Of a stretch of 59,851 nt of DNA, positions 49,228 to 58,117 are shown piece after piece. Source of the stretch: Streptomyces sp. IMTB 2501 (GTDB lineage: Bacteria; Actinomycetota; Actinomycetes; Streptomycetales; Streptomycetaceae); contig NZ_MQUS01000017.1 in the NCBI RefSeq assembly GCF_001953885.1, positions 148,312 through 208,162 on the forward strand. The letters run 5' to 3'. The notes under the pieces were generated by a model. That model had not been told where the DNA came from and did no database searches. It was given only the letters and a program-made list of their open reading frames with translations. The translations under genes and the position numbers were made by a program. Within the stretch, counting starts at the first letter, position 1. Each line of letters opens with the position of its first letter.

Positions 49228-52200
49228 CTACCGGTTCCCCGTGTAAACGGTCTGGATGAGCCGGCTCGGCTCGCCCCTGCGGACCAGGACGCCGCGACCG
49301 GGCGGCTGCTGACCGGCGTACACACCGGGGAAGAGCTGGCCCTCGCTGCGGTCGCCCGCCATCACCAGCGCCGAGGCACCGGACTCGCGCAGGCTCTGCA
49401 GCAGCGGCTCGTACAGGCCGCGTGAGGCGCCCGCGACCCGGCGGGTGAGGACGAAGTGGAGGCCGATGTCCTGGGCCGAGGGGATGTACGGCAGGAAGGG
49501 CGCGAGCGGCTGCTGGCCCGCGGTGGTCAGGACGTCGTAGTCGTCGACCAGGATCACGATCCGCGGGCCCGACCCCCAGCTGCCCGGTTCCAGGTCCTCG
49601 CCGTCCGCGCCGTCGTCGGGCAGCCGCTTCTCCAGTTCGGTGGCGATGCCCGCGGACAGGCCCGCGCACAGCTTGGCGTTGTAGGCGTAGCCGCCCCGGT
49701 ACTCCTCCGGGATGGCGCCGCGCAGCCCGCGCCGCGGGTCCATGACGCCGAAGACCAGTTCGTCCTCGCTGTAGCGCTCGATCAGGCCCTCGGCGACGGC
49801 CCTGAGGAGGTTGGTCTTGCCGCACTCGCTGTCGCCCATGATCACGAAGTGCTGGTCGTGCTGGAACAGGTCGAGCAGGACGGGCGCCAGCTGGGTCTGG
49901 TCCAGGCCGATCGGGACCCGGCGCGGTTCGGTCGCCGGTCCGGGCAGCAGGTGCGGCTCCAGGACGTGCGGCAGCACCCTGACCGGCTGGGCGGTCTCGC
50001 CGGTCCAGGTGGCGCGGATCGTACGGGCCGTGCGCTCCAGGACCGCACCGAGGTCGGCCGTGTCGGCGACGCCGTCCGTGCGGGGCAGGGCGACCTGGGC
50101 GAAGAGCTTGCCGTCGGTGAGGACGCGGCCCTTCTCCTCGGGCGCGAGGGTCTGGGCGAGCTTGCGCTCGATGCTGGACTCGCCGGGGTCGTTCAGCCTC
50201 AGCTCCACCCGGGTGCCGAACTGGGACTGGGCGGCGATACGCACGTCGTTCCAGCGCAGCATGCCGGCGACCACGTGGATGCCGTAGCCGCTGCCGCGCT
50301 TGAGGATGTCACCGACCGCGTCGTCGAGTTCCTCGAAGTCGTCGCGCAGGGCGCCGAAGCCGTCGATGAGCAGCACGATCTCGGTGGAGGCCAGCTCGGG
50401 GACGCGGCCCGCGGCGCGCAGGGTGCGCAGCTGCTCCAGGGAGTCGACGTTGTGCAGCCGGAACAGATCCTCGCGCTGGTCGAGCATGCCGCGCACGGAG
50501 TCGATGGTGCGGGCGCACCGCTCCCGGTCCGCCCGGCCGGCCACCCCGCCGACGTGCGGCAGACCGGAGAGCGCCTGCAGACCGCCGCCGACCAGGTCGA
50601 GGCCGTAGATGCCGACCTCCTGCGGGGTGTGGGTGAGCGCCAGGGACAGGGCCAGGGTGCGCAGCAGGGTGGTCTTGCCGGACTGGGGGCCGCCGATGAC
50701 CGCCGCGTGGCCGCCCGCCATCGTGAGGTCCAGGTACCACTGGCCCTGCCACTGCCGGGTCGGGTCGTCCAGGATGCCCAGCGGCACCTGCAGCGGGCCG
50801 CGGCGCCGGGCGAGCTGCATGCCGCGCGGGCCCACCTCGACGGGCCCGGCGACCTGGTCGAGGGCGACGCCGTCGGGCAGCGGGGGCAGCCAGATCTGGC
50901 GTACGGGCCGGGCGCCGGCGTCCTCTAGCTGCCGGACCATGACGCCCATCTCGGTCGGCCCGGTCTCCCGGCGCCGCATCTGCGGCTCGGCGGGTCCCGA
51001 ACTGTCCTCCTGGCCCAGGGAGTTGTACGTCGTGTACGCCAGGGCCAGCGGCCCGGTGTCCTCGGTGTCCCGCTGGACGGGGCCGCGGTAGGCGCCGGAG
51101 ACATAGCCGGCCTTGAACCGCTCGTAGTGGCTGGTGTCCACCTTGAGGTAGCCGAAGCCCGGCAGCGGCGGGAGGTGGAAGGCGTCCGTGGTGTCGAGGA
51201 CCGTGCGGGACTCGTCGGCGGAGAAGGTGCGCAGGCCCAGCCGGTACGACAGATAGGTGTCCAGGCCCTTGAGCTTGCCGCCCTCGATGCGCTGGCTGGA
51301 CAGCAGCAGGTGCACGCCGATGGAGCGGCCGATACGGCCGATGGACAGGAACAGGTCGATGAAGTCCGGCTTGGCGGTGAGGAGTTCACCGAACTCGTCG
51401 ATCACGACGAACAGGTGGGGCAGCGGGTCGAGGTCGGGGCGCTTCTCGGCGCGCAGGGCGGCGTAGTGGCCGATGTCGGCGACGTTGCCCGCCTCCTTGA
51501 GGACCTGCTGGCGCCGCTTGACCTCGCCGGCGAGCGAGGCGTGGACGCGTTCGACGAGACCGGCCTGGTTCTCCAGGTTGGTGATCACACCCGCCACGTG
51601 CGGGAGGTCCGCGAAGGGGGCGAAGGTGGCGCCGCCCTTGTAGTCGACGAGGACCAGCGCGAGGTCCTCCGGCGAGTGGGTGGCGACCAGCGCGAGGACG
51701 AGGGTGCGCAGCAGCTCGGACTTGCCGGAGCCGGTGGCGCCGACGCACAGGCCGTGCGGGCCCATGCCCAGCTCGGAGGACTCCTTCAGGTCGAGCAGTA
51801 CGGGTTCATGGCTGTCGCTGACGCCGATCGGGACGCGCAGGAAGGCGCGTTCGGCGCGCGGCGCCCACAGCCGGGCCAGGTCGAGCTGGGCGACGTCGTC
51901 GATGCCGAGCAGCTCCGCGAAGTCGACCGGGCCGGTCAGCGGGGCGTCGACCAGGGACTCCGCGGACAGCCGCAGCGGGGCGAGCATCCGGGCCAGGCCC
52001 TCGGCGAGGGCGGTGCCGACCTCGTCGACCGTGCCGTGGGCGCTGATCGGCTCGGCCTCACGCAGGTCCTCGATGACGATCCGGGCACCGTCGACGGTGA
52101 TGCGCACGCCGACGCTGCCGGGCTCCTGCACCCGCTCGTCGAGCAGGTGCAGCACGGTGACGCCCATGTCCCGCAGGCCGACCGCGTCGTCGGGGCGCGG

Positions 52201-53205
52201 CAGGTCGACGGCGTCGTCGCCGTGCGCGTCGGCGAGAACGAGGAGCCGGGAGGACATGGCGAGGGCGTCCTTGCCGGACAGACCGCGGCGCACCTCGGCC
52301 GCGTAGGAGGCGCGGCGGCCCAGCTCACCGCCGATCTGCCGGGCGAGCTGGGGCAGCGAGGGGGCGATCCGGCGGGCGGCGACCGGGCCGTCGAACTGCT
52401 CGGCGTCCAGCATGTGCGGCAGCCACTTGGCCCACTCCCAGTCGGCCACCCGGTCGCCGGGGGCCGCGACGGCCATGGCCACGTCGTCGGGCGCGTGGGT
52501 GGCGGCGGCCTGGACGAGCAGCGCGCGGGCGACCCGCAGGGTGTCCTCGCGCGGGCCGATGACGCTGATGTTGCCGACCCGGTCGAGCGGGACGGTCAGC
52601 GGGAGTTCGGTGCCGGTGCTGAAGCGGGCGGACAGCGCGGAGGCCTCGTTGAGCATGAACTGGTCGGGCGGGGTCAGCACGGACGAGCCCTGCTGGGCGA
52701 CCTTCAGATCGCGTACCGGCATCTGGCCGGTGCCGACCCGCACCCGCAGGAAGTCCCCGTCCACCCGGCGCCGCTCCCACAGCCGGGCGGGGTCGCGCAC
52801 GATGTCGTACAGCGCGTCCGGCGGCGGATTGAGCACCTGGGCGCGCTCGCGCCGTTCGCGCTCCTCCTTGGCCAGCTGTTCGCGCAGGTCCTCCAGGTAG
52901 GCCAGGTAGGCCTCGCGCTGGGTGCGGCGGGTGCGCTGGGCCTTGCCGCGCTGGGAGAAGGCCATGGCGAGGGAGCCGGCCAGGGTGACGACGAGGATGA
53001 TCGCGCCCAGCCCGGCGAACTGGCTGTTGCGCACGATGGTCATCATCACGACGGACGACATGACCCCGGCGACGGGCAGCAGCGAGTGCATGATGGAGCC
53101 GGCCTTGCCCTCGGGCAGGTTGGGCGGCGCCTCTATGGTGCGCGGCTCGGGGGCGGCCGGCGGCCGGGTGGTGCGCGCGGGGCGGTGGATCAGTCGGGTG
53201 CTCAT
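49228..53205 (-). CDS. eccC: Type VII secretion FtsK/SpoIIIE ATPase EccC
   Basis: A 1325-residue motor of an ESX-type secretion system. Two N-terminal TM helices (about 42-85) precede three ATPase domains in one chain. Their Walker A motifs are GATGSGKSELL (near 480), GGPQSGKTTLL (near 840) and GDSECGKTNLL (near 1125), with Walker B-like LVLVDYKGG, IYGLDLVGGG and IVILVDDYDV. All three look intact, and it is not split into Ca/Cb as in ESX-1. EccC binds the C-terminal signal of WXG100 substrates. It lies 48 bp after the MinD-like gene. Confidence 0.95.
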   Translation of the reverse strand: MSTRLIHRPARTTRPPAAPEPRTIEAPPNLPEGKAGSIMHSLLPVAGVMSSVVMMTIVRNSQFAGLGAIILVVTLAGSLAMAFSQRGKAQRTRRTQREAYLAYLEDLREQLAKEERERRERAQVLNPPPDALYDIVRDPARLWERRRVDGDFLRVRVGTGQMPVRDLKVAQQGSSVLTPPDQFMLNEASALSARFSTGTELPLTVPLDRVGNISVIGPREDTLRVARALLVQAAATHAPDDVAMAVAAPGDRVADWEWAKWLPHMLDAEQFDGPVAARRIAPSLPQLARQIGGELGRRASYAAEVRRGLSGKDALAMSSRLLVLADAHGDDAVDLPRPDDAVGLRDMGVTVLHLLDERVQEPGSVGVRITVDGARIVIEDLREAEPISAHGTVDEVGTALAEGLARMLAPLRLSAESLVDAPLTGPVDFAELLGIDDVAQLDLARLWAPRAERAFLRVPIGVSDSHEPVLLDLKESSELGMGPHGLCVGATGSGKSELLRTLVLALVATHSPEDLALVLVDYKGGATFAPFADLPHVAGVITNLENQAGLVERVHASLAGEVKRRQQVLKEAGNVADIGHYAALRAEKRPDLDPLPHLFVVIDEFGELLTAKPDFIDLFLSIGRIGRSIGVHLLLSSQRIEGGKLKGLDTYLSYRLGLRTFSADESRTVLDTTDAFHLPPLPGFGYLKVDTSHYERFKAGYVSGAYRGPVQRDTEDTGPLALAYTTYNSLGQEDSSGPAEPQMRRRETGPTEMGVMVRQLEDAGARPVRQIWLPPLPDGVALDQVAGPVEVGPRGMQLARRRGPLQVPLGILDDPTRQWQGQWYLDLTMAGGHAAVIGGPQSGKTTLLRTLALSLALTHTPQEVGIYGLDLVGGGLQALSGLPHVGGVAGRADRERCARTIDSVRGMLDQREDLFRLHNVDSLEQLRTLRAAGRVPELASTEIVLLIDGFGALRDDFEELDDAVGDILKRGSGYGIHVVAGMLRWNDVRIAAQSQFGTRVELRLNDPGESSIERKLAQTLAPEEKGRVLTDGKLFAQVALPRTDGVADTADLGAVLERTARTIRATWTGETAQPVRVLPHVLEPHLLPGPATEPRRVPIGLDQTQLAPVLLDLFQHDQHFVIMGDSECGKTNLLRAVAEGLIERYSEDELVFGVMDPRRGLRGAIPEEYRGGYAYNAKLCAGLSAGIATELEKRLPDDGADGEDLEPGSWGSGPRIVILVDDYDVLTTAGQQPLAPFLPYIPSAQDIGLHFVLTRRVAGASRGLYEPLLQSLRESGASALVMAGDRSEGQLFPGVYAGQQPPGRGVLVRRGEPSRLIQTVYTGNR

Positions 53206-53253
53206 CTTCGTTGCCTCGTCCTTGAGTTCCTCGGGTCCCTTCCTGTCGGGCGG

Positions 53254-54606
53254 TCAGCGCTGCTTCTGGGAGAGCTGGAAGACGTCGGCGGCCAGACGGG
53301 TGGCGGACTGCCGGGTGGCCCGGGCGAGGAGATCGGTGCGGATGGTGCCGCCGGCCGCGAGGTGGCGGTCGTAGGGCAGGACCGCCACGGTGACTCCGGC
53401 CGCGGTCAGTTCCTCGGTGGCCTTGTCGAGGTCGAGGCCGGGGTGCGGCGTGACCTCGGTGAGGACGACGACGGTGGAGGCCAGCACATGCCGGGGCAGA
53501 TTGCGCATCCACTCCAGGACGGCGCGGGTGCTGGCGACGCCCTCCAGCGTCGCGGGCACGGTGAGCACCCGGGCCTGTGCGGCGGACAGGGCGGTGCGGG
53601 CGACCTCGGCGGGCAGGGTCTCGCAGTCGACGACGGTCACCCCGAAGTAGCGGCGCAGCGCCACCATGACCCGCTCGTAGCCCTTGGTGTCGAGCATGGC
53701 GCCGACCTGGCCCTGGCTGCCGGGCAACAGCCAGGCGTTGCCGGGGAGTTGAACGAGATATCCGGTGACGTCGAGCAGCGACATCTGCGGCTCCACCAGT
53801 GCGGCGAGGTCGCCGGTGGTCCAGCGCAGTGACTCGGCGCCGAGCCGCAGCGGCAGCGAGCCGAGCGCCGGGTCGGCCTCGACGGCGAGCACCGGGTCCT
53901 GGCGGTAGTGGGCGTAGGTGGCGGTCAGCAGTGCGGCGACGGTCGTCTTGCCGGAGCCGCCGCGGATGGAGGTCACCGCGATCTGCCGGCCGGTGGTGAC
54001 CGCCTGCTGCAGCACCTCGGCGGTCGCCGCGGTGTCGGCGACCTCACGGGCCGCCGAGGAGGCGACGGTACGGCGTACGGCGCGCAGGGCACGGGCGCTG
54101 AACGCCTCACCGCGGCGCGGCTTCAGCGCGGCGGAGGCGATCCGCTTGTCGAGCACCGGCCGGGAGTCGGGGGTGCCGCGGCGGGCGGCGGGCGCCTGCT
54201 GCGGGCGGGCCTGGGCCTGCTGCCGAGCGGCGTGCTGCTGTTGCTCGGCATAGTGCTGCTGTTCGGCGTACTGCTGTTGCTCGGCGTATTGCTGCTGTTC
54301 CGCGTAGTGCTGCTGCTGTTCCGTGTACTGCTGTTGCTCGGCGTGCTGCTGCTGTTGGCCGTACTGCTGCTGCTCCGCGTACTGCTGCTGGCCGGCGTAG
54401 CCCTGCTGCTGGTACTGGCCCGACGGGTCGCCGTAGGCCTGCTGCTGCGGGTAGCCGTACGCCGGGGCGGGACCCTGCGCGGGTGAGCCCGGCTGTCCCG
54501 GGTCACCGGCTCCCTGTTGTTGCTGCTGCTCCGGTGCGGGCTGCTGGGGCGTGCCGCCCCTCAGGTCGCGCATCACGTCGCTCTGCCAGTTGTCCCCGTT
54601 CGGCAT
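53254..54606 (-). CDS. MinD/ParA-like ATPase with Gln-rich N-terminus
   Basis: 450 residues. Residues 1 to about 150 are low complexity, with a block of YAEQQQ-type repeats (54217-54420) and Pro/Gln stretches. The remainder is a MinD/ParA ATPase: IAVTSIRGGSGKTTVAALL as deviant Walker A, an Asp in the VEADPALGSLPLRLG switch, VVDCETLP and TVPATLEGV. Such ATPases, including the mycobacterial EspI type, accompany ESX loci and may regulate secretion. ATG 54606 with AAGGG upstream is chosen. It lies 25 bp after eccD. Confidence 0.88.
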   Translation of the reverse strand: MPNGDNWQSDVMRDLRGGTPQQPAPEQQQQQGAGDPGQPGSPAQGPAPAYGYPQQQAYGDPSGQYQQQGYAGQQQYAEQQQYGQQQQHAEQQQYTEQQQHYAEQQQYAEQQQYAEQQHYAEQQQHAARQQAQARPQQAPAARRGTPDSRPVLDKRIASAALKPRRGEAFSARALRAVRRTVASSAAREVADTAATAEVLQQAVTTGRQIAVTSIRGGSGKTTVAALLTATYAHYRQDPVLAVEADPALGSLPLRLGAESLRWTTGDLAALVEPQMSLLDVTGYLVQLPGNAWLLPGSQGQVGAMLDTKGYERVMVALRRYFGVTVVDCETLPAEVARTALSAAQARVLTVPATLEGVASTRAVLEWMRNLPRHVLASTVVVLTEVTPHPGLDLDKATEELTAAGVTVAVLPYDRHLAAGGTIRTDLLARATRQSATRLAADVFQLSQKQR

Positions 54607-54631
54607 GTCGCCCTTCACTCCTGCCCTGGCC

Positions 54632-55987
54632 TCAGAACTTGTTGAGCAGTTGCCCATAGATGCCGAACACCCCGACGGCGAGCGGGAAGAGCCCGATCAC
54701 GCCGACGGACTCGATCAGATCGCCGATCCGCCGCAGCCGTACCTGCACATGCTCGGGCGGCTGGATCGCGAGGACCAGCAGCGGCAGCGCCGCCGCGGCG
54801 CACAGCAGCACCAGCGCCCCGGCGCCGCCCGCGTGGTCCGCCCACACCACCGCGAGCCGTACGACGAGCAGCGCGGCCCCGCCGAACAGCGCCACGACCT
54901 CGGCGACCAGCGGGAAGGCCCGGGCCCGGGACAGCAGCACGAGGGCGGTGAGCGAGGTGAGGGCCACCGTCCACACGGTCGGCCGCCCGGTCGCGGTCAG
55001 CAGCCAGCCGCCTGCGGCGGCCGAGACGACGGTGGCGATGGTGGCCAGCGCGAGCCCGCGGTGGGTCGCGGCGAGCGCGTTGGCGACCTGGTGGCGGCTG
55101 ACCGAGGCGCCCGAGGAGCGCTGGTCGTCGAGTCCCGTCAGCCCCGAGGCCATCAGCGCGAACCGGGGCAGCAGGCCGAGCAGCACGACGGAGGACACGG
55201 CCATCACCGCGCCGAGCCGGTCCGGCCGGTCCTGTACGGCGGCGACGGCCTCCCACACCACGGCGACGCAGGCGCTCGCGCCGGCCCCGATGAGCGCGCC
55301 TCGGCCGAGCGGCGAGAAGTAGGCGAGCAGCACCAGGGTGAGCACCAGCGCCGCGACGACCCCGGCCAGCCGGGCCGGTCCTGACCAGCCGTAGGCGTCG
55401 GCGGCGGTCCAGACGGCGAGCACCCCGAGCCCTCCGGAGGCGAGCAGCAGCACCGTGGCGAGCCCGCGGTTGCCGTCGCCGATCTTCGCGACGAGCGCGC
55501 CGGCGGCCAGGGACAGGACGGCGACGGCCGCGAGCGCGGCGCCGACGGACTTGAGCGCGAACTCGTGCCGGGCCAGCAGGGCCGCGGCCACGGCGAACAC
55601 CACGGTGGCCACCCCGGCGCTGGCCCGGCGGGCGGCGGGCCGCCAGCGCCAGGAGCGCAGATCGAGGTCGTCGGCGACCTGGTCGGTGACGTCGTGCACG
55701 ACGGGCGCGGGCGGCGCGGCATGGGCGCGCACCAGCTGGAGGACGGCGCCGTCGGGTACCTCGGCCGACGACAGGGTGGCCTCGTGCGGCAGTACCGAGC
55801 CGTCGGAGGTGATCAGCTGCCGGGTCATGGGCCGCGCGGCTGCCCGGTCGTCGAGCAACTGCAGAATGTCGGGCAGCAGATGGCCGATCGGGGTGTCCGA
55901 CGGCAGGACGATGTCGGCACGCCGACGCTCACCGACCAGCGTGACCCGGCTCAGTTGCGTCCGGGACGTCGTTGCTGTGCTCACCAC
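54632..55987 (-). CDS. eccD: Type VII secretion integral membrane protein EccD
   Basis: 451 residues. A ubiquitin-like YukD domain (about 8-90; SRVTLVGERRRADIVLPSDTPIGHLLP) and a linker precede about eleven TM helices, the standard EccD design. It forms the membrane pore with EccB/C/E. The start is GTG 55987 or 55984. It follows a small membrane protein by 13 bp, so the two are co-transcribed. Confidence 0.93.
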   Translation of the reverse strand: MVSTATTSRTQLSRVTLVGERRRADIVLPSDTPIGHLLPDILQLLDDRAAARPMTRQLITSDGSVLPHEATLSSAEVPDGAVLQLVRAHAAPPAPVVHDVTDQVADDLDLRSWRWRPAARRASAGVATVVFAVAAALLARHEFALKSVGAALAAVAVLSLAAGALVAKIGDGNRGLATVLLLASGGLGVLAVWTAADAYGWSGPARLAGVVAALVLTLVLLAYFSPLGRGALIGAGASACVAVVWEAVAAVQDRPDRLGAVMAVSSVVLLGLLPRFALMASGLTGLDDQRSSGASVSRHQVANALAATHRGLALATIATVVSAAAGGWLLTATGRPTVWTVALTSLTALVLLSRARAFPLVAEVVALFGGAALLVVRLAVVWADHAGGAGALVLLCAAAALPLLVLAIQPPEHVQVRLRRIGDLIESVGVIGLFPLAVGVFGIYGQLLNKF

Positions 55988-56000
55988 TTACCGGAACCTA

Positions 56001-56294
56001 TCATCGCGAAGTTGAGGCCGAGGATGCCGAGGACGGCTGTGCGGAGGGGGTGCCGTACTGCTGTTCCTGCTGCTGTTGCTGCTGCTTCTGTTTGGCCAGG
56101 GTGTGCTGCAGGAAGGACCATCCGACGCATCCGGCGCACAGTACGGCCGCGATGGCGATGCCCGCGAACACCTTGCCGAGCCGTTCGTCCGCGGAGCGCC
56201 GGGCGCGCTGCGCGCCGAAGAGCAGCGCGTCGCGCATCCGGCGCCGGCGTACCGCCACCGACTCCAGCAGCTGGCTGTCGTAGTCCCGTGCCAT
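56001..56294 (-). CDS. Small single-TM protein of the T7SS operon
   Basis: 97 residues: a basic cytoplasmic N-terminus (VRRRRMRDALLFGAQRARRS), one TM helix (about 43-62) and a polar tail containing a Gln run and Ser/Ala. Placement directly before eccD suggests a structural or assembly role. No EccE or EccB similarity is seen. Confidence 0.75.
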   Translation of the reverse strand: MARDYDSQLLESVAVRRRRMRDALLFGAQRARRSADERLGKVFAGIAIAAVLCAGCVGWSFLQHTLAKQKQQQQQQEQQYGTPSAQPSSASSASTSR

Positions 56295-56326
56295 TGAGTT
56301 GGTCCTGTGCCTGTGCTCTCTGTGGG

Positions 56327-56836
56327 TCAGTCGTCGGAGATTTCGGATGTACCGGGGATTTCACGGCTCTCGGAGGTGAGGCCGAGGTACTGCCGCATGG
56401 TGGCGTACTTCTGCGTCAGCCGCCGTGCGGTGGCCTCGTCGAGAGCGGCCAGCCGGTGCGGGTCGGCGTTGTGCGCGAGGTCGGCCGCCTTGACGAGCCG
56501 TGCGCCCGGGGTGGCGAGGATCCGCTCCGCGTACGCCCGCGGCTCCTCGTCCGGCCGCTTGCTCACAGCCCGTACGACGTCCTTGGTGCACGGCGTGAGC
56601 GCGGCCGCAGCCAGCCACTCCTCGCTGAGCACGCCGTCCTCGACCGCGTCGTGCAGCCAGGCGGCGGCGACGAGTTCGTCACCGCCACCGCGGGCGCGTA
56701 CGCCGTCGGCGACGGCCTGCAGATGTTCGGCATAGGGCCGGCCGGCCTTGTCCCGCTGTGCGGCGTGCGCGGCCCGGGCGACGGCCTCGACCTCGGCGAG
56801 CGTCATGACCGAAGCGGGCGGCCCGTCGTACGACAT
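56327..56836 (-). CDS. HD-domain phosphohydrolase (small alarmone hydrolase-like)
   Basis: 169 residues. The order PYAEHLQAVAD, then AAWLHDAVEDG (HD pair), then VKAADLAHNAD matches the H...HD...D metal-binding pattern of RelA/SpoT hydrolase domains and MESH1-type small alarmone hydrolases. No synthetase domain is present. It may hydrolyse ppGpp-like nucleotides, but other HD substrates are possible. Strong GAGGGGG precedes ATG 56836. It lies inside the T7SS gene run, 32 bp before the small membrane protein. Confidence 0.8.
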   Translation of the reverse strand: MSYDGPPASVMTLAEVEAVARAAHAAQRDKAGRPYAEHLQAVADGVRARGGGDELVAAAWLHDAVEDGVLSEEWLAAAALTPCTKDVVRAVSKRPDEEPRAYAERILATPGARLVKAADLAHNADPHRLAALDEATARRLTQKYATMRQYLGLTSESREIPGTSEISDD

Positions 56837-56948
56837 CCAGTGTCCCCCTCACTTGCCCGTGCAACATAGAACATGGATGCGCGACCGGCACACCCGGGGC
56901 GGCCGGGCTGCCGGGAACGACAGGCAAACCTCCGCAGAACCTGCACAC

Positions 56949-57677
56949 CTAGGAGGCCGAGGCCTGTGCGGCGTGCCACGCGAGGAGCGCCACGACCATG
57001 GCGTCGAACAGACCGGACCGCACGGCCTCGTCCACCGTCCCCTCGCTGATGCGCTCGCCGGCCGCGAGGAGGGTGGCGGCGCGTACGGCGTCCGCGGGGC
57101 GCAGGCGTCCGCGGGGCGGCACCGTGGGATCGGCGCTGGCGCTCAGGCGGTGCTCCGGGGTGACGGCACCGATGCCCCACAGCGCCGCGACGACCCGCCA
57201 CAGCGGCCTGCTGTAGAGCGGATACGCCATCTGGATCGCACCGTTCGCGTTCTTCTCGCCCCCGCCCCAGCGGACATCACGGTCGTCGTCGGTGAGGGCG
57301 GCGTAGGCGTCGGCCAGTTCCTGCCAGGCTTCGGCGTTGCCGTGGTCGAGCTGGGCGAGCAGACGCCGGTCGTCGGCCTCGGTGACGGTGCGGGCGAGTT
57401 CCTCGACGGCCTCCGCGCCACAGACGTCGACCGGGGGCCCAGTACCGGCGGCGCGAGCGAGCTCGGTCAGCGCGCCGGCCAGGGGGAGGCCCCGCTCACG
57501 GGTCTCCGCCACCTTGGCCGCCCATTCCTGCCCGAGCCGATACCCGTCGGCTCCACTCGCGGCGCGCTGGGTCCATTCCAGTGTGCCTGCCGCGTAGTCG
57601 GCCCAGACGTACCCGACGACTTCGCCGCCGGGGGTTTCGACCGGTATGTACTGGACGGGGTGCTGCACGCGAATCAC
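56949..57677 (-). CDS. Putative immunity module fused to a DUF6508-like domain
   Basis: 242 residues. Residues 1-75 share an ordered module with the preceding protein (PVQY, then GxVxGYVW, then RG and ALxELA). Residues about 110-240 read as a DUF6508-type domain (RWGGGEKNANGAIQMAYPLY, ALWGIGAVTPEHRLS, LLAAGERISEGTVDEA), identified from memory. GTG 57677 overlaps the upstream stop by four bases (GTGA). Coupling to a small protein directly behind a toxin gene suggests an immunity or toxin-handling function (inference). Confidence 0.72.
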   Translation of the reverse strand: MIRVQHPVQYIPVETPGGEVVGYVWADYAAGTLEWTQRAASGADGYRLGQEWAAKVAETRERGLPLAGALTELARAAGTGPPVDVCGAEAVEELARTVTEADDRRLLAQLDHGNAEAWQELADAYAALTDDDRDVRWGGGEKNANGAIQMAYPLYSRPLWRVVAALWGIGAVTPEHRLSASADPTVPPRGRLRPADAVRAATLLAAGERISEGTVDEAVRSGLFDAMVVALLAWHAAQASAS

Positions 57678-58078
57678 GGTTCCTGGGCGAGGGCCTTGAC
57701 CGCTGCGGAGTTCGGGGCGTCGGTGAGGGAGCCCGGCAGAGGACGGCCTTTGCCACCGGGCTCCGGTCCGGCCAGGAACTCGGCGAGGGCCTGGGACGGG
57801 CGGATACCCCGCGCCTTGGCTTCACGCAGCCGCCGGATCCAGGGCATGCCCGCGTTCACCCCCACAGGGCCCGCGGCCTGCCTCGGCACATACGCGGCGG
57901 CATCACCCTCGTCGCTGCCCCATACGTATCCAAGGACCGCGCCGTTCTGCTTTTCGACGACCGTGAAGTACTGCACCGGCTTGTCGGTCCTGTCCCGGTA
58001 CCGCGCCGGACCGCCGGGCAACTCCACGAATCTCACGTCTTCTTCAAAGCGTGAATTGATGGGTCGTTCACTGCTCAT
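57674..58078 (-). CDS. Putative immunity protein of the ADP-ribosyltransferase toxin
   Basis: A 134-residue soluble protein 39 bp downstream of the toxin stop. The central PVQYFTVVEKQNGAVLGYVW segment and the C-terminal helix RLREAKARGIRPSQALAEFLAG are matched in the next gene. Small size, position and lack of a signal peptide fit a cytosolic immunity protein, but no family is recognised. AGAGGAAT lies before ATG 58078. Confidence 0.7.
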   Translation of the reverse strand: MSSERPINSRFEEDVRFVELPGGPARYRDRTDKPVQYFTVVEKQNGAVLGYVWGSDEGDAAAYVPRQAAGPVGVNAGMPWIRRLREAKARGIRPSQALAEFLAGPEPGGKGRPLPGSLTDAPNSAAVKALAQEP

Positions 58079-58117
58079 GAAGTCACATTCCTCTATCTGC
58101 GCCTGACCTCAGTGAGG

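Noticed and set aside
49228..53205. EccC as a chromosomal DNA translocase (FtsK/SpoIIIE)
   Set aside because: Three tandem ATPase domains, two N-terminal TM helices and the eccD neighbour fit T7SS EccC; no gamma domain is seen.
51127..53832. A 901-codon plus-strand frame opposite eccC
   Set aside because: No protein-like motifs; the EccC Walker motifs on the other strand decide the coding strand.
54217..54420. Trinucleotide-rich tract as a non-coding microsatellite
   Set aside because: It is in frame within the MinD-like gene and encodes a regular YAEQQQ-type repeat.
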